From NCBI GenBank assembly GCA_945910815.1, contig CAMDZD010000002.1, positions 116,212 to 180,211 of the forward strand: 64,000 nt of DNA, written 5' to 3'. The position numbers were made by a program, and so were the translations under genes. The DNA comes from an uncultured Clostridia bacterium. Its GTDB lineage: Bacteria; Bacillota; Clostridia; Oscillospirales; Ruminococcaceae. The notes below the pieces were generated by a model, which ran no database searches, was not told where the DNA came from, and saw nothing but the letters and a program-made list of their open reading frames with translations. Below, piece by piece: positions 1-7,568 of the stretch; the stretch's first letter is position 1, and every line of letters begins with the position of its first letter.

Positions 1-656
1 ATCGGCAAAGGCGTTGAACCGTCCTTTTTATAGTATATTTTTACTCCGTAGTTGTCTGTATAATAATCAAGTCCCGTTGTATCAAAATCAAACAATGCTA
101 CATTCTTTTCCGTTAAATTGAAATTATAGTAATACATTCCGTAACTTGTACTGTACCACGAATTATAATGCAGATTGTCGAAAATATATTCCGGTATATT
201 ATGATAGTCTCCACGATAAAATAAACAGTATTTGCTGTAATCCGCCATAAGCTGTTCAGACGTATTGTCCGTATTGGTAAGAATACGATTATTATATGAT
301 ACATAATATCTGAAATCATTAATATAATCAAGCTCAGGCCTTCCGTTTTCATCAAGCAGACCTTTTTCTGAAAGAGCTGATTTTATTGAGCTTTCAAGCT
401 CCTTTGAACAGGTATATTTTCCCTTTGAATCCGTATTTTTAAGATATGTATTTCCTATCAGCCAGAGTTTATCGAATAAATTCATCATACTGTCGCTGTA
501 TTCATAGCTTTCCAGACTGCTCGGGACATAGTTGCAGAAAAGTTCCTTATTATCGACAATTGAATCTACAAAGCCGAATGTACACGCTCCTATGATAATA
601 AATGCCAGTATAAATGCGGTTACCCTTGTTTTTACGGATTTTAAAAATTTCATCAT
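1..656 (-). CDS. Probable sensor histidine kinase, N-terminal part (runs off left edge)
   Basis: The gene starts at 656 behind a GGAGGTG site that overlaps the end of the response-regulator gene, and it stays open to the window edge (about 218 codons seen). The visible part starts MMKFLKS, has one hydrophobic segment at about residues 12-28 and then a Tyr/Asn-rich region that should lie outside the membrane. No kinase domain is visible because the C-terminal half is missing. The histidine-kinase call is an inference from its place directly after an OmpR-type regulator and from the membrane-anchored sensor-like layout. It could be another membrane-anchored protein of the same operon. Confidence 0.6.
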   Translation of the reverse strand, partial: MMKFLKSVKTRVTAFILAFIIIGACTFGFVDSIVDNKELFCNYVPSSLESYEYSDSMMNLFDKLWLIGNTYLKNTDSKGKYTCSKELESSIKSALSEKGLLDENGRPELDYINDFRYYVSYNNRILTNTDNTSEQLMADYSKYCLFYRGDYHNIPEYIFDNLHYNSWYSTSYGMYYYNFNLTEKNVALFDFDTTGLDYYTDNYGVKIYYKKDGSTPLP

Positions 657-657
657 T

Positions 658-1380
658 TTAATGCACCTCCCGGATTTTTTCAATCTTATAGCCTATTCCC
701 CATACTACTTTTAAGTATCTCGGTTCACTCGGATTGATTTCTATTTTCTCCCTGATATGCCTTATATGTACCATAACCGTATTTTCAACGGAATATGATT
801 CCTCATTCCAGACTTTTGAATATATTTCCTCTGCGGAAAATATTCTTCCTGCATTTTTCATAAGAAGTTCTATTATTTTAAACTCCGTTGCAGTAAGCTT
901 TACGGGTTCTCCGTCAAGATAAAGCTGTTTTTCATTCATATTCAGCATAAGTCCGCCGTTTTTTATGCAGTTTGATTCAGTTCTGCTGTCTATTGCTCCG
1001 AGGCTTAAATATCTGCGTAAATTTGAATTTACTCTTGCAACAAGCTCCATTGGATTATACGGCTTTGTAATATAATCATCTGCTCCCATTGACAAGCCCA
1101 GTATTTTATCGCTGTCCTCCGATTTCGCCGACAGTACTATTATCGGAATATTTTTAGTAGCACGTATTTTCATCATTGCGGAAAGTCCGTCAAGTTTAGG
1201 CATCATTATATCTATTATAATAAGATGAATTTCATTCTGAATAAGAACGTCAAGGGCTTCCAGTCCGTTGTATGCCTTGTAAATTTTATACCCCTCCTTT
1301 TCAAGAACTTTTGATATTGCGTTTACTATATCTTTGTCATCGTCTGTGACAAGTATTGATGATGATTCAAAACTGTTCAT
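658..1380 (-). CDS. OmpR/PhoB-family response regulator (VanR-like)
   Basis: A two-component response regulator of 240 residues. The receiver domain (about 8-125) has the acidic pocket at D13-D15, the phosphoacceptor D57 in IIIDIMMP, and the conserved Lys in TKPY near 106. A winged-helix DNA-binding domain fills about 140-238. I chose the ATG at 1380 rather than 1389: the GGAGGA site (1391-1396) lies only one base from 1389 but 10 bases from 1380, and the 1380 ATG overlaps the upstream stop codon as ATGA, which suggests translational coupling. It lies between a YfhO-like membrane protein and a probable sensor kinase, so it probably controls this operon or envelope genes. Direct targets are unknown. 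Confidence 0.93.
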   Translation of the reverse strand: MNSFESSSILVTDDDKDIVNAISKVLEKEGYKIYKAYNGLEALDVLIQNEIHLIIIDIMMPKLDGLSAMMKIRATKNIPIIVLSAKSEDSDKILGLSMGADDYITKPYNPMELVARVNSNLRRYLSLGAIDSRTESNCIKNGGLMLNMNEKQLYLDGEPVKLTATEFKIIELLMKNAGRIFSAEEIYSKVWNEESYSVENTVMVHIRHIREKIEINPSEPRYLKVVWGIGYKIEKIREVH

Positions 1381-3875
1381 ATAAAACATTTCCTCCTGAA
1401 TTTTTTTCTGACTCTGTAATAATTTATTTCACAAACTATTGAATACAGAAATATAACTGACCCCGCTAATGATGTAACTATTCCCGCCGTTCTGAACGGA
1501 GCATGATATTCTATAATTATATTATGTTTTCCGGCTTTTATCGGAAATCCTATAAATGCTGTATTTGTTTTATAATATTCTGTATCTGCTCCGTCAACAC
1601 TTATTTTAAATCCCTTGTCATACGGCACTGAAAGATTAAACCACCCGTCATGTGTTGCGTTTATACTGCCTTGTATAGTATCTCCTTTTGTAAATGTACG
1701 GTCTATATTAAAATTATCTCTCTGCATACTTTCAAATGCAGATACATCAAGACTGTATATTTCAAAATCCGAAAGCATGTAAATTCCGTCCGAAAACTCA
1801 AACATAAGACTTTTTACAGGCTTATCTGAAGATAATATATATGTAAAATCATAATTTTTATTATTATACTTCCAGTCAGGTGCGGAAAGTTTATTTTTAA
1901 CTCCGTTTACGCTTACTGAAATATCTTTCCTATTATCTCCTATACGGTTATCTGCACGGAATTTAAGCATAATCAGATTTTCTGACATATTATCCGGATT
2001 TATGCATATTTTAAACGGCATATCACTTTTTACTTCATATGCCTGATTTACTTTTCTGATTCTGCCCGTATCGCAAAGCTTATCAAAATCACATGAAATC
2101 TCTGTTATTTTATCGGGATATATTGTATTTTTACCTTCTGTATCTGCTATAATGTTTTCAAGGAGAGCTTCTGTCTTTTCATTCCAGCTGAGAGAATTAA
2201 ATACATCTTCACTCATTATATTTGATGACGCATATCCCACTGAAAAAGCCATGCTGTTTCTGAAAAGATTGTATTTCCCTGTACTGTCAGTACATGTTTC
2301 GCCATACATAGGATTATATTTTTCGCTTATTCTGTATCTGCACCCCATTAATATATTAAATATCTCATTATAGGGCTGTGCCTGTAATGCGTTGTTACGG
2401 CACTGATTTTCTCCTGCTGATGTTTCAAATCTGAATTTCCTGAAATTCTGATTGTTTATTGATGAATATATTGTTGATGTATAGTAATCATTTCCATATA
2501 TGGAATTTACAAGTTTTGGATTGTCATTTGCAAATCTGTAAAAGCTGTAATCTCCGGCAACTGTCCTTTCTGTAAGCTCCTGTATTTCATCTGAATAAAA
2601 TTCTTCAATTTCAGTATGCGTTACAAAATTATCGCTCAGATTTACTGATATACAGCATACAAATCCGAATATCACCGCCGGAATATATCTTCTGCAATCT
2701 CTGAATCTGACAAGAAAAATCATTGATACGATTAAATCACACACTGTAAGCACTAAAATCTTTTTACTGTTTCCGCTGAAAAGAATATACGAAAGTATAA
2801 ACAATGCAAGCACTGCCGAAACTTTAAATATATCTTTCCTTCTGATTTCGTTTCCGCATAAAATCAGTGCAAGCGGTATAAACGGTATAAGTATCTTTGA
2901 ATCAGCATAGAGCTTTCCGTTCAGAAGATATACTATTAATGGAAAACACACTATAATAAGAAATATCCATGAAAGTATTTTCCTGTGCTTTTCATCAGAA
3001 AATATTCCTGATACAGCAAATATAATCACTGTTCCTGTAAGTCCCATTGAATACGGACTGTAAAGCATATAATCTGCATTTGCATGCGGAAAAATAAGTT
3101 CTGTTATATTTAATGAAGATGTTCCCGCCTCCCGACCGCTTAAAAGTGTAAACAGCACCGGAATCCACATAAATCCTGATATGAGTATCCCAAGAAATAT
3201 ATATTTTAACATTCTGAAATCTGCCCTGATATGCTTTTCATATGAATTGTATATCATATATATAACTATCACAAGAAATACACTTATACTGAAATAAAAG
3301 CTCACAAGCATTATACAGCATGAACACACTGTAAGAATAATTCTGTTTTTAAGGCTGTCCATATCTGTACATACCATAAGTGAACCTATCAGAAAGGGCA
3401 TATACTGGATAAACATTATATGCCTGTGACTTTGATATATTAAAGGTGCAGAAAACATAAATACCAGTGAAAGCAAAAATGCCTTGCTTTTATTAAATCT
3501 GCCTTTAATAAATTTATAAAAAAGCATACACGATATATAGACAGATAATATACTGATAATTTGTATATATTCTGACATTCTTATCCACGGCATAAGATAT
3601 GCAGGAAAATACAGAGGATTAAAAATTCCATAATATGCAAGATTGTATATATTCTGACCTCCGCCAAGCTGTAATGCAAAATCAGGAAAAATATCTCCCG
3701 TAGAATAAAATCTCGTCCGGAAATATTCCGGTATCGCAAAATGCTGATTTATCCAGTCCGTTTCCGAACCCCATACATCTGCTCCGCTGAAAACAAATAT
3801 TATTATAAGCATAATTACAAATATGAATGTAAGTATAAATTCATAACGGTATCTCTTTATCATTTTAATTCTCAT
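1377..3875 (-). CDS. YfhO-family polytopic membrane protein (GT-C-like)
   Basis: An 832-residue membrane protein. The N-terminal half has about a dozen hydrophobic segments, starting at about residues 13-31, followed by a large extracellular domain (about 430-800) and a last membrane helix near 806-823, then a basic tail. This layout matches the YfhO family, which is related to GT-C glycosyltransferases and linked in Bacillus to glycosylation of lipoteichoic acid; the exact substrate here is unknown. The motif GADVWGSETDW early in the first loop fits a lumenal acidic GT-C motif. The ATG at 3875 has a GGAGAG site. Its stop overlaps the response-regulator start, so the two are coupled. Confidence 0.8.
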   Translation of the reverse strand: MRIKMIKRYRYEFILTFIFVIMLIIIFVFSGADVWGSETDWINQHFAIPEYFRTRFYSTGDIFPDFALQLGGGQNIYNLAYYGIFNPLYFPAYLMPWIRMSEYIQIISILSVYISCMLFYKFIKGRFNKSKAFLLSLVFMFSAPLIYQSHRHIMFIQYMPFLIGSLMVCTDMDSLKNRIILTVCSCCIMLVSFYFSISVFLVIVIYMIYNSYEKHIRADFRMLKYIFLGILISGFMWIPVLFTLLSGREAGTSSLNITELIFPHANADYMLYSPYSMGLTGTVIIFAVSGIFSDEKHRKILSWIFLIIVCFPLIVYLLNGKLYADSKILIPFIPLALILCGNEIRRKDIFKVSAVLALFILSYILFSGNSKKILVLTVCDLIVSMIFLVRFRDCRRYIPAVIFGFVCCISVNLSDNFVTHTEIEEFYSDEIQELTERTVAGDYSFYRFANDNPKLVNSIYGNDYYTSTIYSSINNQNFRKFRFETSAGENQCRNNALQAQPYNEIFNILMGCRYRISEKYNPMYGETCTDSTGKYNLFRNSMAFSVGYASSNIMSEDVFNSLSWNEKTEALLENIIADTEGKNTIYPDKITEISCDFDKLCDTGRIRKVNQAYEVKSDMPFKICINPDNMSENLIMLKFRADNRIGDNRKDISVSVNGVKNKLSAPDWKYNNKNYDFTYILSSDKPVKSLMFEFSDGIYMLSDFEIYSLDVSAFESMQRDNFNIDRTFTKGDTIQGSINATHDGWFNLSVPYDKGFKISVDGADTEYYKTNTAFIGFPIKAGKHNIIIEYHAPFRTAGIVTSLAGSVIFLYSIVCEINYYRVRKKFRRKCFI

Positions 3876-3904
3876 CTTCTCTCCTTTATCATTTTAATCT
3901 TCAT
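3872..3904 (-). CDS. Ten-codon leader ORF upstream of the YfhO-like gene
   Basis: A 10-residue reading frame (MKIKMIKERR) follows a strong GGAGAGGAG site. Its TGA overlaps the ATG of the downstream gene as ATGA. Its first seven codons are almost the same as those of the downstream protein (MRIKMIK), so the start region looks tandemly duplicated: the copies lie at about 3852-3876 and 3881-3905. It may be a translated leader that couples ribosomes onto the main gene, or just a remnant of the duplication. Nothing shows that the peptide itself has a function. Confidence 0.4.
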   Translation of the reverse strand: MKIKMIKERR

Positions 3905-3920
3905 CTCCTCTCCTGTCAAG

Positions 3921-3978
3921 ATTATAATAACAGACGTTTCTTATTATCGGACTGATATAAATCTTAATTTTTTCTTAA
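3921..3978 (-). promoter_or_regulatory. Candidate promoter and OmpR-type direct repeat for the YfhO operon
   Basis: On the minus strand a TATAAT box lies at 3921-3926, with no good -35 at the expected place. Upstream, TCTTAA (plus-strand reading) occurs twice, at 3962-3967 and 3973-3978, starts exactly 11 bp apart. Two hexamers one helical turn apart are typical of OmpR/PhoB-family binding sites. The operon encodes such a regulator, so self-activation is a reasonable inference. Confidence 0.35.
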
Positions 3979-3985
3979 ATGAATG

Positions 3986-4008
3986 ATTTTGTGTTTTTCA
4001 TACAAAAT
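3986..4008. promoter_or_regulatory. Inverted repeat upstream of the Ter operon promoter
   Basis: ATTTTGT (3986-3992) and ACAAAAT (4002-4008) form a 7-bp inverted repeat with a 9-base spacer, ending 14 bases before the -35 box of the Ter operon. It may be an operator. The rest of the 3905-4106 gap holds only the two divergent promoter regions. Confidence 0.25.
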
Positions 4009-4022
4009 TTTGGCGAAATAAC

Positions 4023-4051
4023 TTGACTTTTTTTGAATTGTATGTTATAAT
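4023..4051 (+). promoter_or_regulatory. Sigma-A promoter of the Ter operon
   Basis: TTGACT (4023-4028), a 17-base spacer and a perfect TATAAT (4046-4051) lie 55 bases before the first Ter gene, whose ribosome site is GAAAGGAG. It is the only strong promoter seen for the 16-kb cluster. Confidence 0.75.
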
Positions 4052-4106
4052 TACCAAAAACCGTTATATGATAATGTTTAATTTAATTTTGAAAGGAGAT
4101 TATTAA

Positions 4107-4754
4107 ATGTCAGATTTTTCAAGAAGACTGCCTGTTTATCTGCTCCTCGACTGCTCCGGCTCTATGACAGGTGAACCTATTGAGGCGGTAAGACAGGGAA
4201 TAAAAGCTTTGCTTTCCGAACTTAAAAGCGACCCGCAGGCTCTCGAAACTGCTTATATATCTGTTATTACTTTTGACAGCTCTGCACGTCAGACTTCTCC
4301 CCTCACTGAACTTATGCTCTTTAAAGAACCTCAGCTCAAGGCAAGCGGTGCTACTGCTCTCGGAGGTGCTTTAAATGTTCTCGCTGACTGCATAGAAAAT
4401 GAAGTGAGAAAAGCTACTGAAACTCAGAAAGGTGACTGGAAACCCCTTGTATTTATACTTACTGACGGCTCTCCTACTGATACAGAGGAGTTCAGAAATG
4501 CTGTACAGAGAATAAAATCAGTTAAAACAGCAAATATAATAGCCTGTGCTGCCGGCTCCAACGCCAAAACTGAATATCTTAAACAGATTACCGACAACGT
4601 TCTTATGATGAATACTCTTTCATCAGGCGACCTTGCAAGCTTTTTCGCATGGGTTTCAAGTTCAGTTAAAATGTCCTCGCAGAAGCTTGACGAAAAACCC
4701 GGTGGTGCTATACAGCTCCCGCCTCCTCCTCAGGGATTCGTAATTGTTCCATGA
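4107..4754 (+). CDS. TerY-like von Willebrand factor A domain protein
   Basis: A soluble 215-residue protein made almost only of one vWA domain. The metal-ion-dependent adhesion site is seen as DCSGS at residues 15-19, a Thr in the GATALGGAL region and the acidic LTDGSPTD segment near 130. No signal peptide is present; the C-terminus ends in a Pro-rich tail. TerY-type vWA proteins accompany PP2C phosphatases and kinases in Ter systems, where they are thought to act as metal-dependent scaffolds. It is the first gene of the operon, 15 bases before the phosphatase gene. Confidence 0.88.
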   Translation: MSDFSRRLPVYLLLDCSGSMTGEPIEAVRQGIKALLSELKSDPQALETAYISVITFDSSARQTSPLTELMLFKEPQLKASGATALGGALNVLADCIENEVRKATETQKGDWKPLVFILTDGSPTDTEEFRNAVQRIKSVKTANIIACAAGSNAKTEYLKQITDNVLMMNTLSSGDLASFFAWVSSSVKMSSQKLDEKPGGAIQLPPPPQGFVIVP

Positions 4755-4769
4755 TTTTTAGGTACGGCT

Positions 4770-6071
4770 ATGAATGAAAATACATTTAAAAATATTACTG
4801 AAAGTTTCATTGAAGAATATAACAGTCTTGATTCCTCGGCAACTGCTGACGAAATAAGAAATACTGTTGAAATTTTTATCCGCAAATATAATGACCTCCT
4901 CAAAGATGAAGTTATAGAGCATACAGCCAATATGTGGAAATATTTCCCTGTTCCCGAAAACCAGCCCGAACCCTTTCCGGAATACAAAACTCTTAACCTT
5001 GAACTTCCTGAATGCAGTATAATTGCCTCAAGAGTAAGAGGGAAAAAACATAAGCACGAGGGAACTAACTGCGATGACTGGTTTGAAGTTTCAAATTACG
5101 GGAAAATAGCATGCATTGCCGTTGCTGACGGTGCAGGTTCAAAGAAATTTTCAAGAATCGGTGCTAAAATATCATGTATGACTGCCGTTTCATCAATGAA
5201 AAAACTACTTGAAAAGCTCTTTACCGAAGAAAAAAGCATATCGGAAAAGCTTTCACTTCCTGTGAATGACCCCGATTTTCTCGAAGTATGCAAAATTCTT
5301 GCCGGAATAGTTCAGCAGTCTGTCGCAAATGCTTATGAATCGGTTGAAACTGCTTTTAAATCACGCTCCGGAATAAAGGAATATTCCGATTTCTTAGGGC
5401 GTGAACTTCAGCTCAGTGATTTTGCATCAACTCTGCTTACGGCTCTTGTTATACCGTCTGAAAATGATTCCGATGAAAGTCTTGTTATAACATGTCAGAT
5501 TGGTGACGGAATTTCCGCTGTCATCAATGGTGACAATTCCATAAAGCTTATGGGTGAACCCGACAGCGGTGAATTTTCCGGCGAAACTGATTTTCTTACT
5601 TCTTCAAATATGAAAAATACAGACAATCTCCAAAGCCGTACAAGAATTTCAAAATCAAATGCAAAGCTTCTTCTTATGATGACTGACGGTGTAGCTGATG
5701 ATTATTTTCCGAATGAAACGGAAATTCTCCGCCTTTGCTGTGACCTTATTCTCAACGGAATTATTCCGGATTTTCTTAAAAAATCAGATAATGATGATTT
5801 TTCTGGAAAAATCCCCGAACCTATCGGATACCCCTGTGTCAACGACAAAACAAAAAATGTATTTCTGAGATATGCAAACAGAATATGTTCTGCACTTAAT
5901 ATATCTCTTAATCAGCTCTGCGAAAGCAAAAGTATTTTTGCTGATGCAGTTCCGGAAAATACTGATTCTCCCGAAGAAATGCTCCGCATATGGCTTGACA
6001 ACTATGTTGAAAGGGGTTCTTTTGACGACAGAACTCTTGTTATTGTAAGATTTCAGGAGAATAAGATATGA
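4770..6071 (+). CDS. PP2C-family protein phosphatase
   Basis: A metal-dependent Ser/Thr phosphatase of the PPM/PP2C family, 433 residues. Motifs in order: NCDDWF, VADGAGSKKFSR (metal-binding DG) near 118-129, CQIGDG near 245, MTDGVADDY near 310 and FDDRTLVIV at the C-terminus, giving the usual series of metal-binding Asp residues. An N-terminal extension of about 85 residues is of unknown role. It sits between the vWA gene and a kinase gene, whose start overlaps its stop by four bases; the phosphatase and kinase are therefore probably an opposing pair that regulates the Ter proteins by phosphorylation. No membrane segment is seen. Confidence 0.87.
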   Translation: MNENTFKNITESFIEEYNSLDSSATADEIRNTVEIFIRKYNDLLKDEVIEHTANMWKYFPVPENQPEPFPEYKTLNLELPECSIIASRVRGKKHKHEGTNCDDWFEVSNYGKIACIAVADGAGSKKFSRIGAKISCMTAVSSMKKLLEKLFTEEKSISEKLSLPVNDPDFLEVCKILAGIVQQSVANAYESVETAFKSRSGIKEYSDFLGRELQLSDFASTLLTALVIPSENDSDESLVITCQIGDGISAVINGDNSIKLMGEPDSGEFSGETDFLTSSNMKNTDNLQSRTRISKSNAKLLLMMTDGVADDYFPNETEILRLCCDLILNGIIPDFLKKSDNDDFSGKIPEPIGYPCVNDKTKNVFLRYANRICSALNISLNQLCESKSIFADAVPENTDSPEEMLRIWLDNYVERGSFDDRTLVIVRFQENKI

Positions 6072-7543
6072 AACGCATTGCTGAAGCAATTCTTTCAGAT
6101 GGTACAAAATTACCCTATGTAATAACTGACAATCCTCCTGCCGGCGGTATGAAGCACACCTATTTTACTCCGGATAAAAAATTTGCCGTGCAGTTCTTTA
6201 ATGATTCATCACATGCAAATGATATTGAACTGCACAAGCGAATGGAATATATAATAGGAAAGTATAATCCCACCCTCTCCGAAAAAAACGGTGGTGCTAA
6301 AGGAAATACAGAGGAATCAGCAAATTATTTTTCAAAAAGATTCTGCTGGCCTGTTTCTACTGTCAGATACCCCGAATTCGGAATAGTATGCCCTGCATAT
6401 CCTCCTAATTTCTTTTTTGATGAAAATTCTTCGGAATTTATCAATTTAAAGGGAAAGGACAAGCGTAGTAACTGGTTTACTTCCAAAAACAGAAAATATC
6501 TCCGTGATGAGGAATGCGGAAATTTCCGTTCCATGCTCAAAATGTCACTTCTCCTCGCACGTTCTGTAAGACGGCTTCATCAGGCAGGACTGGCTCATGC
6601 CGATTTATCATGCAACAATGTCCTTATTGACCCAAAATCAGGTCAGTGCGTTGTAATTGATATAGATTCCCTCGTAGTTCCGGGAATATTTCCACCCGAA
6701 GTTGCAGGCACAAGAGGATATATTGCTCCGGAAGTTCTCGCAACTTCCATGTTGCCGTCAGGTGACAGCAGAAGAAAACTGCCTTCTTCATATACGGATT
6801 TGCATGCCCTTGCAGTGTTGATTTATGAATACCTTCTTCTGAGACACCCGCTTATGGGGCCTAAAATATATTCAAAAAACTCTGCCGAGGAGGACGATTT
6901 TCTTGCAATGGGTTCAAAGGCTACTTTTATTGAAAACCCCTTTGATACAAGCAACCGCCCTGATGAACTCGGTGTTGTAATAAAGGATTTAGGCGAACCT
7001 CTTGAAAAACTGTTTATTCAGGCTTTCGTGAATGGTCTGCACAATCCCGAAGAAAGACCCTCCGCTATGGAATGGGAAAAAGCTCTTGCAAAAACATGGA
7101 ATCTGCTCCATAAATGTGAAAATCCCGACTGCCTTGCGGAATGGTTTATACTTCATGACACTAAAAATCCGGTATGCCCCTTTTGCAGGCACAATGTACG
7201 GCGTGACAGTATTGTAAGACTTCACCTCAAAAGCAAGCTTAAAGGAAAAAACGGTCAGTGGACTGACTGCGGAACTGTCGATTTACACGATAAAATGCAG
7301 TTGTACAAATGGCATGTGCTTTCCAACGTTTTCCCAAACGAAAAAGCTGAACGTACTCCTGTGGCTGATATATATACATCAAATCAGCAATGGTTTTTCG
7401 TCAACAGATGCCTTAAGGGTCTGACCTCCCCCGAAGGCTTTATAATTCCGGCTGGTCATCAGTTTGAACTTAAAGACGGTTCTGTTTTCAGAGCCTCCGA
7501 TGATGAAAATTCCCTGCTGATTTCAGTTACAAAAGGAAAATAA
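6068..7543 (+). CDS. Divergent protein kinase with C-terminal zinc ribbon (Ter-associated)
   Basis: A 491-residue kinase-like protein. The catalytic loop is seen as HADLSCNNVLID near 176-187 and the metal-binding segment as VIDIDS near 196, so the catalytic Asp, Asn and metal Asp are kept. The beta-3 strand reads FAVQFF, so the usual Lys of VAVK seems to be Gln or displaced. A zinc ribbon (CENPDC with CPFC) lies near 352-378, followed by a beta-rich tail of about 110 residues. The pairing with a PP2C phosphatase and a vWA protein is typical of Ter loci. Kinase activity is likely but the odd Lys position leaves doubt. Confidence 0.8.
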   Translation: MKRIAEAILSDGTKLPYVITDNPPAGGMKHTYFTPDKKFAVQFFNDSSHANDIELHKRMEYIIGKYNPTLSEKNGGAKGNTEESANYFSKRFCWPVSTVRYPEFGIVCPAYPPNFFFDENSSEFINLKGKDKRSNWFTSKNRKYLRDEECGNFRSMLKMSLLLARSVRRLHQAGLAHADLSCNNVLIDPKSGQCVVIDIDSLVVPGIFPPEVAGTRGYIAPEVLATSMLPSGDSRRKLPSSYTDLHALAVLIYEYLLLRHPLMGPKIYSKNSAEEDDFLAMGSKATFIENPFDTSNRPDELGVVIKDLGEPLEKLFIQAFVNGLHNPEERPSAMEWEKALAKTWNLLHKCENPDCLAEWFILHDTKNPVCPFCRHNVRRDSIVRLHLKSKLKGKNGQWTDCGTVDLHDKMQLYKWHVLSNVFPNEKAERTPVADIYTSNQQWFFVNRCLKGLTSPEGFIIPAGHQFELKDGSVFRASDDENSLLISVTKGK

Positions 7544-7568
7544 TTTTTTTAAAGGAAAGGAACTTAAA

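Noticed and set aside
113..355. 80-codon minus-strand ORF
   Set aside because: It lies within the longer sensor-kinase-like frame that begins at 656 and has a ribosome site; its own frame has no ribosome site and repetitive Ile-rich content.
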